A stretch of 64,000 bases of DNA from Paragordius varius. Taxonomy: Eukaryota > Nematomorpha. Position 1 is the first letter of the stretch, and every line of letters starts with the position of its first letter. This document shows positions 39,785-53,300 of the stretch, piece by piece. The notes beneath the pieces are model-generated. The model was not told where the DNA came from and made no database searches. It saw only the letters and a list, made by a program, of their open reading frames with translations. A program made the position numbers and the translations under genes. The stretch is from contig OZ176051.1 in assembly GCA_964247055.1 (NCBI GenBank), forward strand, positions 7,130,001-7,194,000, written 5' to 3'.

Positions 39785-41270
39785 CGGGTATAATGTTATG
39801 TTTAGTATAACACACAAATTTAACAATCTTTTTTGTTCAATTTTATATATGCAAAACGTGAAATTTTATATAATTTTAGTGTGCATTATTTGTAATTTTT
39901 TTATATTCATATAGTATTATACTCAATTGTATTGCAATATGTAGCAAATATTTTACCAGATTTAGTTTATTCTAATAATTATATTTTAATAATCCTGCCC
40001 ATAAATTCATTGAAACAAGTCATAGTTATTTGATTGTGCTTTATATGGTTATATACGTAGTACGCTATTTAAGGGTTATTAATTCTATTATATTACAAAC
40101 CTAATAGGCCAATGTTTAATTCAGAAATATTTATGGTTAATTATTACGCTGGTACATTTGAGGTTTTGGATACAATAGAAAATTGGTTTTAATTTTTTTA
40201 TAATATTTGGTAAATGAGTTAAACCATTAGCATACATTCTGCACAAAATTGAGAACTATAAAAAATATCCTGATAAATTATTCTGAGAGAAAAATTTGTC
40301 AGGTATATCATGGTGATTTTTATTTCGGGTCCTACGAGTAAAAATATTTACCACTTTTAAGGCAAATCATATCAGGCTAAATTTTCCCCCGTTTTGATAA
40401 ATAATTTTTTTTGGTAAGGCTAAATAAATTTTTGATTAAATCTATTTTTTTCATTTTTAAAGCACTTTTGCTTATCGAAAAAGCTGTCGGACATCCTTAG
40501 CTTGAAAATTGAATCTTTTTATCTAATACGCTAACATAATGTTAGATAATTGAATTTTTACCAAAACATTTTAAGAATAGTAGTTTATTTTAAGCTTAAG
40601 TTTTAAGGTACAAAATTATTGCAAAGTAATTTTCAAAAAATAAAGGTTAAAGTGTAAACAAAGCATTTGTATGGAGGTTGATGTTTAGAATTGCATTTTC
40701 AAGTTGGTTGATGGGCATAGTCTAATGTGACCAGATATTTTAAAACCTGGGGCAGTACAAAATTAAAACATACTTTGCCTATTTTTACACCAAATTTTTG
40801 CTGCGGTTTATCAGATGATATAGTTTTATTAAAACAATTAAAAATATCCAACAAATGCATTAAATTAACTGAAACAAATAAAACAAACATTGAACTTTTA
40901 ATTTTTTAATCAAATGCTTACTAATATCATAAATTGATATTGTGTTTATTTTATATTTTGAGACCGCTTTTGCCAAAGCCCTGAGTTAAAGTGCCGTTAT
41001 TAAATCTTACGGTAAAAGAATTATAGTTCCGCTCCTGCGCGATTGCCATCATAAGCGGTTTTACCGGTCAGAAATATTTTATGTATGACTCAATAAAATA
41101 AAATATTACTCAGTAATAAATAGGTCAATCTTAGTATTTACCGAAAAATGAACCTTTTATTATTTTAACAGAGGGTACTCTATAAAATTCTACATTAATT
41201 TTTTTAAATAAATAATGTTTCAACTACCTATTGATTTTAATTTTTAGCCAACGTTAATATAGCACCGTAT
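39614..41270. other. 3' flank of NOSTRIN-like gene, no gene recognised
   Basis: A long TA microsatellite sits at 39,738-39,778, probably in the 3' untranslated region or just beyond. The rest is AT-rich and unique. A TGACCAGATATTTTAAAACC patch at about 40,730 recalls hAT ends but has no partner. Confidence 0.5.
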
Positions 41271-42500
41271 TTTGGATTACACTAGACAATAAATATTTCT
41301 GCGACTCGATTTTGCATTTTATGATATTTACTATTATTTTACACTACATCTTAATTAAGAATTATAATCTTAGAATTTGTTGTAATTAGATATTTTGTGA
41401 TTATGCGCCCTCTTTATCAGAATTTTAAAAATATATTTTTCTTTTAAAACAAATGCTTATTTGTAATAAATTCGAAAGAGTAATGAAAATTCTATAAAAT
41501 GCATGCTAATATGTTTGACATCGACGGTTAATATCGGAGATGAGAGCAACAAACCCATGAAGCGAGAGCGTTTTGTTCAATAAATATATTTATTAACTAC
41601 TGAAGGCGTGGGTGGTATAGTAGGTAGGGCGCTGGACTCTTACACTGCGTGCTAGGGTTTTAACCCCGAAACTACTCAATTTTTCCATCATCACTGTCAG
41701 CCCTGGGCAGGCGCGTGTTAAAACCTTCACTCCAGATACAATTTAAGTCCTTATCCTTTAAAAAAAGGAAGAAAGAGGCTCTAACTAAACTGTATATTTT
41801 TTTAACTACTGGATGAAAACAGCTCAAACTTTGTGCACATGGCAATGAATGTCATCAAAGATAACATAAAAATGTTTTCTGTTAAAAATATTTATTGCTT
41901 TTATGTGATTCAAATCAGCTATTTTTAGTTTTTAAAATAAATCTTATCAATATTAATTTTGGTTATAAGGTTACTATAAATTTCAAAGACTAGAAATTAA
42001 GGCATTTTTGATCTTTCATTACCATAATGTAATAAATTTACATATATAACTATGTATTTTAGTTTCCGCTAAGTAAAATAATTTGATAATAATGGTTTTT
42101 AAAAAAGCAAACCAAATGCTTTTTTTAAAGATTTTTTTAAATAGACTAACATAACCCTAATGATTATATTAAAATAATTTATATGATTTTTTAATTAATA
42201 CGTTTGGATTTTTGACTTATTTATGGGTTATAAATTTCGACCATATAGAGCACTATATAGCTTATAATAATATAAATGACTTACCATTTAAGAGATGCCT
42301 AATAATACACCGCTATTTATCGTTAATTTTAAATTTCAAAAATTTAGAGTTTGTTAAATGGGGCTAAAAATTTTATATAAACCCTAATAAAATATTCTTA
42401 GGTTTAGACCAATTTTTCAAATTACAAACTAAAATAATTTTATATTTAAAGATACTTAAAAAAGTCAAAATTAGTTGTAAATTTAATAAATACCGTAATA
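41270..42500 (+). repeat. Dispersed repeat family A, copy 2, SINE-interrupted
   Basis: Colinear with 17,590-18,640 on both sides of a SINE: the left part ends at GCGAGAGCGTTTTGTTC and the right part resumes GGATGAAAACAGCTCAAA, paralleling GGATGAAAATAGCTTAAA at 17,937. Confidence 0.82.
41603..41792 (+). mobile_element. tRNA-derived SINE, about 190 bp, with target duplication
   Basis: The 5' part, GGTGGTATAGTAGGTAGGGC with GCTGGACTC and GGGTTTTAACCCC, reads as a tRNA-like head with an A box and a slightly decayed B box. The body follows with ATCACTGTCAGCCCTGGGCAGG, then a short A-rich tail (AAAAAAAGGAAGAAAG). An 18-19-bp flanking duplication TATATTTATTAACTACTG / TATATTTTTTTAACTACTG (41,585-41,602; 41,793-41,811) fits LINE-type retrotransposition. 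The repeat copy near 17,930 is the unfilled site. Confidence 0.92.
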
Positions 42501-42652
42501 TAATTTATTAGGAATTGTAAATCAATAATCAAATTTATCAAAAGATGGTAATCAATTTTTGTGGTATTAGCAAACATTTAAATTTAAAAAAAATAATTAT
42601 AATTATACAAATTATCAGACATATTAAAATTTTTACCACTTTTCAAACTAAA

Positions 42653-45310
42653 TCATTCATATATCTCCCCTGTATACAAAGATCGATTAATTGTGATTAC
42701 ATGATCATAATAAATAGAACTTCTCAGATAACTGCCGCCTATTGGGATAACTTTAAATTTCGCAATCTTATCGGGGTGAGCACACCTAAAATGAAGTAAT
42801 ATACCATAAGGTATGGTATTTGCGTATTCAGTCGAATCTTGATTGTAACTGATGGACAAATATATTTGTGTTTGTGTAATCTCCAACTAAAATCAAAAAG
42901 CATGTGATGTATATAAATATATATATATATATGACTTTTAATAGCATTATAATAATATACCTGGGATACATTCAATAATAGGATCTCGGAAAAGACTTCA
43001 CTCTCATTTAAATATTGGAAGAAACACTCTGTGTAGGTTGCCATGGACGATACATATTTTATCTAATGAATTTAAATATTTATTAATAAATGTTAAAGAT
43101 ACATTACTTAAAAAACAAGCGGGATAACATTTTAAGAAATATAAGCCCTCGGGCAAAGCGATGTAATATTCTGTCGTGGTAGGAAAAAATTTAAAAGAAC
43201 AGTTAAAAGGCTTTCCTACATAGATGACTTAATTTCAAATATTAAGTTAAAAAAACCAAAAAAAAGATTATACCATTAAAGCGAATATATATCCTTGTAA
43301 TTTTCAATTACGTATTATCACAATTTATTATTTTTGTAGAAAACTTCAATTCATAAAAATTTGGGCCTTAACAATAAATAAACTTTTATTTTAATTTAAT
43401 ATATCAAATTTAAACCTTTTTAAATATTTATTTAACTGCTGATATATTTTTAAAATAAAGGTATTCACCACCCATATTGGGTTAAATTACGTTGGGGGCT
43501 ATCCACCAAATTTATTAAATATAAACCATGAAAAATATATTAAAAAAATGATTATTTTAATTAGTTGAGAATTAAATATAAGCAATAGTAATACGATACG
43601 TTAAAATAAATGCATAGACAGGTGTCATGTTTTACCGTTTTTGGTAAAACAACATCTAGTTTTGGGAAACGTATTATTAATTTGCTCACAAGAATGTCAT
43701 TGGCCTTTACACATTTCCCACATCTCTCATGTAATAAATTCCATGCTAAAAAATTAAATGTCTTTGTGGCTTACCATTCGTCAATCCATTTTACGATAAC
43801 TTCGAAATTATTAAAGTGCTTTTCTGGGAGCGTGTGCTCTATGGAGAAAAATTTGTTGTCCAGTGTAATACACAGCTATGGTCTCACTCAGCATCCCGAA
43901 ATGATTCTTGATGAGGATGGACCCGGTTGTCAAGGTCTTTATTACGATTTTTTCTGCTTTAAATTTGCAATAAAAAGCCATTTATCATCACCAGTCACAA
44001 TTCGATGTGAAAATGATTTCCTTTCGGTCCTTAAAGGATGATACGATTCACTTTGCATTTGACGTTCATTCAAATTTTATGGGACCCATTTATCAAGTTT
44101 TTAGTCTTTTCCATTGCTCCCTAAACTTTATCAATTGTTTTGTAAATTATGTAATCCTTCTGCTACCATAATTTAAGTTCCATTATATAGTTATCATCTT
44201 CGCAATTATGGGTCCCAAAGTACTTATTCTCGTTCACATTAAAATCATTTGTTTATGTTTTTGAAACCATGTCACATGTTTAAGTGGAACATGTTCACAA
44301 TATGTTTCTACCAGCAAACTAGAACACAACTTCCCTGATGGAATACGGAAAATGCGCAAATATTAGTAAAATTCAATATATTTAATGAATGATAAAGAGT
44401 AAAGAGCATGTGATTGGCTAAAAGTTGTTGCATAAATATATGTGTAATTTCTTATATCTTTTTATAGGCAATAAAAATTTCTTTGCTGTAATTGTGATCT
44501 GGAAACATTGAATAAAAACCTCACAATGTATTTTTACTCCCACTGTAAGTATGAGTGTTTTAGTAATACATTCAGGAATTGACCATGTTTAATATAGTAG
44601 GTGGAATATGATAAAAATATTTGAAGCAACTGAATTTAAGGTAAAAGATGCACTAAAGGGATGTTCATGTGACCAAGATATGTTGTGAGGCCCACTAAAA
44701 ATTCGAAAATTTACCAAATAAATAGATAAATAAAAAGTTATTGGTCCGATTTTTGGTTTGTTGTTGGTTATGATGGTTTCAAATATTAGTTCAACAACTT
44801 TTAACGACCTAAACAAGCTCTATGGCTAATTAGTTTATCTGTTAATTCATAATACTCATTGTAGGACAGGCATTATTATAGTATATACAAAGTATAGACA
44901 TATATGCTGGCCAATTCACTTTATTGTTGACCATGGTGATACAGTAGCGTTTGTGAATTTTGTCCATAATTAAATAAATTAATGTTGTAGGAAAAAATTG
45001 CTTGATTGTAACATTTTGTTGGTTTCACTCATACACTACTGTTTGCAATCGTCCAACAATAATGGGAATAAGGCAGCATACACATGCATATTATATAATA
45101 TATATATATATATATATAATATCTACGTTCTTATGAATATGTCGTTGCATGAACCAGCGTTTAATTGTGACATTTAGGGAATTGCGCAAAACAGTAGAAA
45201 ACGATTCACACGTGTGCCAATTGTCTTTAACAAAACATTTAGGGATGCCATTATAAGAAACACTTAGGCGAAGTTGATTGTTTTGTCTTTCATAAGATAT
45301 TGGTACATCG
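42653..45310 (-). CDS. Unidentified minus-strand gene, last exons
   Basis: Three candidate coding exons share compatible phases: 45,127-45,310 (AG acceptor, GTAGAT donor), 42,961-43,062 (donor GTATAT) and 42,653-42,886, ending in TGA. Translations include SYERQNNQLRLSVSYNGIPK, then ATYTECFFQYLNESEVFSEI, then IPYGILLHFRCAHPDKIAKF and KVIPIGGSYLRSSIYYDHVI. They show ordinary residue composition, unlike the AT-biased random frames around them. At least 172 residues are visible; upstream exons are not found. ATG at 43,042-43,044 could instead be a start, giving a two-exon, 105-aa protein. I recognise no family. The second intron carries a mariner relic. Another minus-strand patch, GPHNISWSHEHPFSASFT (about 44,690), may be a further exon. 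Confidence 0.5.
43600..44340 (-). pseudogene. mariner transposase relic, internally deleted
   Basis: On the minus strand, the order is a decayed N-terminal WFQKHKQ patch, KLDKWVP with NLNERQMQSE (mariner WVPHEL region), HRIVTGDDKWLFIANLKQKK (the first catalytic Asp, in the TGDE-type block), then PGPSSSRII. It then jumps to SIEHTLPEKHFNNFEVIVKW and a C-terminal CGKCVKAND. The second and third catalytic Asp region is missing, so a central deletion plus several stops and frame changes make it dead. No clear terminal repeats were found. Confidence 0.9.
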
Positions 45311-45326
45311 CTATAATGTAGTAGTA

Positions 45327-45618
45327 CAGTAAAAATTGAAATTATACGGACAAAATGTAAAAATATGGAAGGCAAAATTTTTTTTCCAAAAGACAACCAT
45401 ACCTTTTTAAACCTTAATTTACCCTATAAAAAACATTAATTACAATCCTTAAATACACAATTGATTGTGTTACCAATTTACATTTCTTATATTATAATTT
45501 AAAGTTAGAAACAATGTGTTAAATTTTAAAAAATATAGATTAAAAAAGTATGGTTGTCTTTTTGTAAAAAATATTTGTCATTATATTTTCACGTTTTGTC
45601 CGTATTCAATTTCTACTG
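45327..45618. mobile_element. Tc1-type MITE, 292 bp, about 80-bp TIRs
   Basis: The left end CAGTAAAAATTG...ACGGACAAAATGT and the inverted right end CAGTAGAAATTG...ACGGACAAAACGT match for about 75-80 bp, to GACAACCATAC. TA flanks both sides (45,325-45,326; 45,619-45,620). No transposase is present. It lies 16 bp upstream, in transcription sense, of the exon ending at 45,310. A related end starts at 63,845. Confidence 0.93.
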
Positions 45619-45619
45619 T

Positions 45620-46950
45620 AATTATTTGATATTAATGCTTGTTTCTCTATTGACACTCTGCGGCAAAAATGAGGATTAAAAAATAAAGTTTAATGAAAAT
45701 CATATCATTCGATAACTAAAAGCTTCAGGATAATAAATATCGAAATGATATATGCGGTTATAATACTAGAAAAGTTATTTTAATTTTTCTGTTATTAGCC
45801 AAAATCAAAAAATGCGTTTTTTTGCATATTAGGTTAATTAAAATTAAATGATAGATCGTGTCAATTAAATTTTTTTAATATAGCTCAAGGATAAGCTTAA
45901 ACCTAAAATATTATTAACAAAAATTTTAATTTTTTCGGAGGGTTCCAGAAAGATTTTCAATAATATAAGCAAAATCGCACTTTTTCGTCAAATTATCAAA
46001 AAACCTTATTAATATAGAATGAAAAATTTTATTTTATTTCAATATATTAACTCTATATATAAAAATTCAAAAATCGCCTTAAAAAAAATTAAGCCAAAAA
46101 AGAATTTTTTTATAATTTGCACCAAAGCAGAAGCGTATAATTTTTAAAAAACATCCAATAAATACTTTTTCCATACCATTAGATGCAGAAAAGATTTATC
46201 ATCTTATATTTTGGATATAGGTAATTTTTTTCCCGAAAATTTTGATTATATATTTTTGGCGTCATTTAGACTTTTGATATACCTGTTTTAGGGCATAAAA
46301 ATTCCAAATTTGGAAATTGAGTCAATAAATCTTTTTTACTGCATCAAATCGGAATAAAAAATATTTATAATATATTATTAGTTTTGTAAAAATTATACGC
46401 AGCTTCGATTAGGTGCAAATTATTGAAAAGATTTTTTTTTATAAAAAGCTTATTGTTGAAGGTGCTATACTGGGTGCTATATTAAGAGTTAATATATGAT
46501 TGTTTGAAAAAAATCTTTTTCAGCATATTAACAAGTTTTTAAATTCAATTTGACGCCAAAGTGTGTTTTGTTGGCTTAATACCTGTAAATCTTTCTGGGA
46601 CCCTCCCAAAAGTGTAAAATCTTTGTTGATAATATTTTGCGTTAAGAATTATTCTTATGCTATATTAACACAAATAAAATTTCGTTGGCACGTTTTCATC
46701 TATTGTATTTAATTTTATTTGACATTTATAAAAATGGAAAATGCTGGCTTTTGATATGTTTCATAAAACCGGTACACCCATTCAAATCCGAATGTCGAAA
46801 AAATATAATCACTAATGAATGCCCCGACAAAAGCCTTTTTTTGAATTTGGCCTCCAGTTTGGGCCCACCCCTTAAAACAGGTTTTTTTGAAAAGAGAAGT
46901 TCACAAAAATTGTGTCTTTAAGACAATTTTCCGAAAAACGTGTTGGACCA
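45620..46950. other. No gene recognised
   Basis: AT-rich with long A and T runs. The only longer open frame (46,685-46,921) resembles no known protein. Nothing else can be supported. Confidence 0.5.
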
Positions 46951-48560
46951 TTCGATTTCAAATATGATTTTTTTTTTTACTTTTTTCGATTGCGCCGTAC
47001 ATAGTCAGCTCGCTTTTTTAATTTAGGCCCTCTTTTTACCCGCTCCCCCCGTAAAATGCCACTCTTTTCTCAAAAAAAACAGTAAAAAATATTTTTGAAT
47101 CTATTTTTCGCCCAAGGTATGAAACCGTAAAAAATTAATGAGGATTCCGGGTATTACCTGTTAAAAGTCAAAAATTTTAGTCGTGGGTTTTTTATATTCG
47201 CTGATGGGTAAGGAGATACCCGTTAAAAACTACCCATCGAAATAGCATGCATTTGGGACAAATAAATTTGGGTCGCGCGTTATTTTTAAATTAGCCGTTA
47301 AATAGGCTCTTCTCGCCATGAAAAATGTGCCACCATTGAATGATTTTTCAGTTTTGAGGCAATTTTCCAAAAACTAATGACATGCCAGTTTCTCCGTAAA
47401 AAGGCAAAAATTTTAATCAAGCGTTTTTTTCTATCAGCAGGGTAGGGAGCTACCCACCTACAACTGCCCCACCATATCGATACATCGTGACTTTGGAGGC
47501 AAATTTTAGGAAACTTATCAGGCCATATGAGTTCAATAAGGACTTGAAATATTACCCGTGAAAAGGCAATAATTTAAGTAGAGCGGTTTTGCCCCTTAAT
47601 TTGGCCCTTGCCCTGAAAATGGCGCCACCATAGAATGACTTTTTGGTTTTGGGGCAGTTTTTTGAAAATGCCACGAGAGTATATGGAATCAATCATGATT
47701 CCAGGTATACCCGAATTAAGGCAAAAATTTTAAAGCGTTTTTTTGTTTCGCCCCTAATTAGGGGCATACCCGCGTAAAACTGCGTCCCCATATCGATACA
47801 GAATGCCTTTGGAGTTAAATTACAGAAAACCTATGAGACTATATGAGTTCAATAAGGGCCTAAAATAATTATCACTTAAAAAACAAATATTTTAGTATAG
47901 GGGGTTATTCAATGAGTCGCTAAGTAAAGTTTTACGCCTTGAAAAATGCGCCGCCATAAAAAATTTATTAGTTTTGAAGCAATACTTCTAAGAACTTATA
48001 AGAACATATGGAATCCATGATAATTCCAGATATTCTCCATATAAAGGCAAAAATTTTGCCCAAAGCTTATACCTGCTGGGTAAGTAGCTACCCGCCAAAA
48101 ACTGTGCCACTATATAGAAATTGCGTTGTTTTGGAACTAATTTAAAGAAAACTTATGCCATATGAGCTCATTTAAAGTTCGAAATACCCGCAATTAGAAA
48201 ATTAAGGTCAGGCCTTTTTGTTATTAGCCGTTAATTTGGGGCCTTTATGCCCTAAAAATACGCCATCATATAACGGATATTTAGTGTTGAGGTATTTTTT
48301 TGAATTCAGATGGTATCAAAGATGATTCCAAATATTAGCCCTATAAAGGCAAATTTAACCCAGCGCTTTTTCAATATAGGTCTATGGGTAGTGGTCTATC
48401 GGTTTAAAACTGAGACGCCATACAAAAGTGGCGTGGTTTTGGAGCTAATTTTCAAAGAACTGAAGCCATACGAGTTCAATCGATGCTTTAAAATATATCC
48501 ATAAAAAGGTAAAAATTATAGTATAGCGGTTTTTTCCGTTAGCCGTCAATTAGGGGCTTT
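46950..48560 (+). repeat. Old tandem array, about 160-bp units in 320-bp dimers
   Basis: GGCAAAAATTTT or a close variant recurs at about 47,403, 47,563, 47,720, 47,885, 48,045, 48,203, 48,350 and 48,507, a spacing of 147-165 bp. Two alternating unit types follow: one with CATATGAGTTCAATAAGG (47,525, 47,842, 48,165, 48,480) and one with TATGGAATC...ATGATTCC (47,680, 48,010, 48,320), so the true period is about 320 bp. The units are GC-richer than the flanks and strongly diverged. They share nothing evident with the left-hand satellite. Confidence 0.85.
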
Positions 48561-49186
48561 GACACCAGTAATCAAAATAACAGTATGATTGCACAGTTGG
48601 AAAATCCTATGAGATCATAACTATTAAATCATGTTTCGAAATATTCCACATATATGGATCACAATTTTGTTGATGCTTTTTTCAAATAGCGCCCCCCTCC
48701 AAGAAGTCTGAAGGACTTTCTTGAGATTTACGCTAGTATGCGATAAAAATGCGAATCTTTAATTTTAAGCGTTTAGCTATCGAATGATATATCTTTCATA
48801 AACATTTAATTTTGCTGCGCACCGTGTGATATCAAAACAATGTGATATATAAAAATTTTGTTTCTAAAGCTTATTATCTTAACTATTAGTCACTTATCCC
48901 GAATTGCTGCCATATTAAAATTATTTGTCCTTAATTAAAAATGATCTTTTGTTTAATGGCACATAGAAGTGACAGAACTAATAACGTTTCATTAGATCAA
49001 ACACATATCATCTCATCTTTAACAAATTGTGATATCTCTAGAAAAGGTTTATTTATAAATATAATATTATTTTACTCGACTGTTTTTGACTGCACACTGT
49101 GACTAAAGATAATGTTATAGATAGAAGTATAATCGATTAAATCTTTGAGATATGACACATGGACATAGACCCTTTCTAAAATATGG
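48560..49186. other. 3' flank of minus-strand gene, no feature seen
   Basis: AT-rich, with no recognisable coding, repeat or RNA feature. It presumably contains the 3' untranslated region of the gene that stops at 49,187. Confidence 0.4.
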
Positions 49187-50338
49187 TTAAATTAAATTTT
49201 TACTTTCGAACAAATCGAATGGACCCGTTTCCAACTCTAAAATAATATAAATATATATATTGATGATGCTTTCAACATATTATTTAATCAATAAAAATAA
49301 AAGAATTTTTTTCAACTAAAATATTGATTATATTCCAAAAACTTGAACTTACTATAATACATACCTGCATTGCATCTTAACATAACAAAATGGACAGGTG
49401 GAATAGGTTCCGCTTGAATATTCTGATTCATCGTTTTGTAAATTATATTTGACAAGTATTTTATGCCAAATGGCTGTTTTGCAACAATAAAGTCGTCGTA
49501 ATATTCAAATACTATTAGCGTATGTTCATTTTGCCAAAATCTAATCTGTTATATAAATGTTGGAGAATATTATTAAAATAACAAATAAGCAAAACACCTT
49601 GTCTTATTGAATGAAAATTCGAATTGCATATATAATTCCAATTTTAAATTTACGTATAATTAATTGTTGCTATTATTCTATAATAGATTATAAGTTTATT
49701 ATATTGTATATAATTAAAGTAAAAAGTTGGGTTCTTAGCATATTACAGAACTTAAAAACCCTAAAAAACAGATCGAATTTGTTTCTAGGCAAGTAAACTG
49801 GACAACCTAAGATTTCGTTTGCGAACTTGAACCAAAGGTCAGTTTAATCAAGAATATTATAAACTTGTTAATTAACATAAGTAATTTTTAATAGAATCAT
49901 ATCATTTAAAAATCTGCAAGGTTATCTTATCGGATATTCAGGGGATTTGATTTGATAGATTTAGAAATTTAATTGTTATTTATATGTTTAAATCCGCACA
50001 TCGATTTTGGTGAAATTTTGAAAATTCCATTGAATTTTAGGGAATAAATAATGTTATTTTTTAATCACATATCAGAATAGACTTTACTATAAAGAAACCG
50101 ATTTCGATTTTAAATTTAAGAATATTGGTATAGAATACCTTTATCAAATTATTCTTATTATAAAATCTATATCTTGAAAAGGATGAGCAAAAGGTGATAT
50201 TATCCATAAGTTTATTCATCAATGTTGTGGATCCGTAACGATGGCCCTCCGGAGGCAAAACCCTGCTGCCACATACATATTCGATTGAAGCCGTATCGGT
50301 CACATCAAAATAATACTGTATATATATTTTCAAAGAAC

Positions 50339-50375
<37 letters not shown>

Positions 50376-53300
50376 AGGTCTATTAATTACGAGGAAGCTA
50401 ATAAAGAAGAAAGACTCACATGCTGAACCCCGTTTAAAATCTTACATAGGCTTAAAATTAACCAAAAAGCCACGATATAGGAAAGAAAATTCAAGATCAT
50501 GGTGCTTAAAGTGCGGCTTACGGCATGCGGCCCTAATAGTGCCATTTTACTTTATTATTTATGCTTATGACTGCTTAGAAATACAAATACTGATAAATAT
50601 TAACTGATTTCGATATTTTTTTATATTTTAGTAGCTAAATGAAATTTTTTATTTGTAATCTATTTTTTACACGTTAAATAAATTTATTTTATATAATTTT
50701 AATTTTTCTTATATGTTTTTAAGATGTATAAAATATAAAAATTCGTGGATCATTAACACTATGAACAAAAAAAGGGTTAATTTTTTTTAACTAAAATTTT
50801 CATGAGACAGATCTTCTGCGAAGTCATATATTTCTATTTGCTGGTGACCTAGTTTTTAAATAATGAGAGAAAATCAAAATTGGGCAAAAAGTGAAGATCA
50901 AGGATAATTAAGGTCATTAAAATATTGAGAAATTAAAGTTTATACCATTTTATCAGATATTTACAATTTATAAATAGCCTAAAATAATGTAGTTAAGGTT
51001 TTTTCTAAACTCTGATCATCGTATTAGCATACGTAATATACAAAAATTTTTTATAATACTATATTAAAATAATTTTTTTTGGTTTTAGTAGCTAAACTCA
51101 CTATTAAAACTTAACATTTATATTTTATACAGTAAAAATAACTTATATTTATAATAAAATTAATCATTTGGTTTATGAGTGTATGATAAATTGTTTTATT
51201 ATCGTATCTTACTCTAGCGGGAAATACAAAGTTTATAAATTAATACACAATAGGATTTACAAGCAGAAACCAAAAATCCGTATAAACCCCAGTAAAAATA
51301 TTAATTTGTGTTAAATTATTATTGGGATTCTTGCGAGGTTCATTTTCAATTGCTTTAAAACCCTATTATGTGTTAGTTTGTGATTCCAGTCATGTAACAT
51401 ACAAAAATAGAGAAATTTATTATACACTCACAAACTTGATGACAAAAAAATGAAATAAAAACAATACTTTATTTTTAACAGATATTTTTACTGTATAAAA
51501 AAATGTTAAGATTTTTTATAGTGAATTTATAAAATATTTTTTTTAACACTTCGATTCCATTTGCGGTATCTAAATACCCCAGTCCAAATTAAATTTTAAA
51601 TTTTAAAAAAACTACTAAAGGAAACGGTCCTAATTTAAATTTATTCTTCTATCCCAATAAAAATTATATAAATAAGCTAAAATAACTAAATAAAATTTCG
51701 TTTTGAAAAAAAAAGTTCCATGTCAAACTACTACGACGCCATTTTGATTTTACAAAATTTTTGCAAAATATCATTTAATTTTAAGTGTAAAATTAAAGCT
51801 AATTTTTTATTTAAATTACATTTAACATTGATAGAAATAGAAAAAGTTTTATTTTTTATTTTTCAATTATACCATTGCACACATGTCACGTTGACTAAAT
51901 TTTTACCCTTCGGTTTTAGCTTAAAATAAGTAATATTAAATATTTTTGAGTAAATTTTTTATATAATTCGGTTTATTAATGTTATATAAGTGCAAAGTTT
52001 TGCCATGGTTTCAATTCCTTTTATATTTTTTAAAAATAATTTTAAACAGGCCTGGGATATTTAACTACCCCAATTTGAATCGAAGGACTAAAATGAATGT
52101 GTTGTATCAAAGTTTTAATATAGTGTTATATTTTGGAAATTAAGTGTGCTAAAGGAAAAATACGATTTTTAAACTGAGTTGAAATTAAAACCCTAATTAT
52201 ATGATTTAAGTCTATTATAAATTTTAAGTATGATAAAAGATAATAAATCTTTATATCTAAAGTTTTAACATTATTTTTTAAATTATCCCTTATTATCTTT
52301 AACTTTCACTTTTTACCCATTTTTATATTTCGTAAACTTGAATATTAAATAGCTTCTTATATGCCATCTAATTAAAAAATATTTTTTTGTTATAAAAATT
52401 AAACCACTTTTTTGCACATAGTGTAATGTTACCTCAATTAATTGGCTATATTCATGTTCCATCCTTTTAAAAAAGGCCAAGGATTCTCTAGTAAATTGAA
52501 ATTCGTAATTCTTAAAATATGGCAAATCACGGACTATTATTTTTTGGTCTAAAGCGAACGATACATATTTGGAATGTCGTTCGTATATCCTGGGTGAGAT
52601 TGAAACCTCATCAATGCTATGATTAACAACTATAATTATTACTGTATTTAAAGGTACATAAATGACCAATAAGACCACTTTTTGAAGATCTATTAAATAT
52701 CTATATTTACAAAATTGAAAAAAGGGGGAGTCTTACTAGAGAGTAATTTATTTCGTTGTCGGTTTAAAAATACAAAGATCATCCAAAATTTATAATTTGA
52801 TGAATGGAATGTGCGTGGGTTTTTTTGGACGCATTTTAAAACAATGTAGGGATGGGCTTACGGCCAGTCAAAAATATAATTGGTATGACTGTTTAGGAAA
52901 TGCAGTTATACATGGTCATAATCCAGATATACGACAGTTACAAATAAAGTTTCAAATAATTTAAGAAGAGTTAATAAATAATTAAATTTACAACAAGTAG
53001 AACAATATTAATACATTAAAAATCCGACAGACACCCGACCATTGTTGTGATAATTTATATACTAACATAGATCTCAACATAAATTTTATGGTCAAATATA
53101 TATATTTGTATAACTTTTGTAGGACTCCTTCTTCATACGTCGGTAAAGTATGATACAAACCAATGGGTTGATTGATATTGATATTTTTATTGCACACATC
53201 CGGCAAAAAAATTAGGAGTTCTATAAAATAATTAAAATTATTATATTCACATAAACCTAATTGATGTAGCAGAGCACATAATACCAAATATCTGGTATTC

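Noticed and set aside
39681-39914. Open frame of 77 codons rich in Ile-Tyr
   Set aside because: It is produced by a TA microsatellite downstream of the NOSTRIN-like stop codon.
40725-40910. Possible hAT end at TGACCAGATATTTT
   Set aside because: No inverted partner, target duplication or transposase trace was found nearby.
42800-42830. TACCATAAGGTATGGTA near-palindrome
   Set aside because: It spans coding sequence of a candidate exon and is short enough to be accidental.
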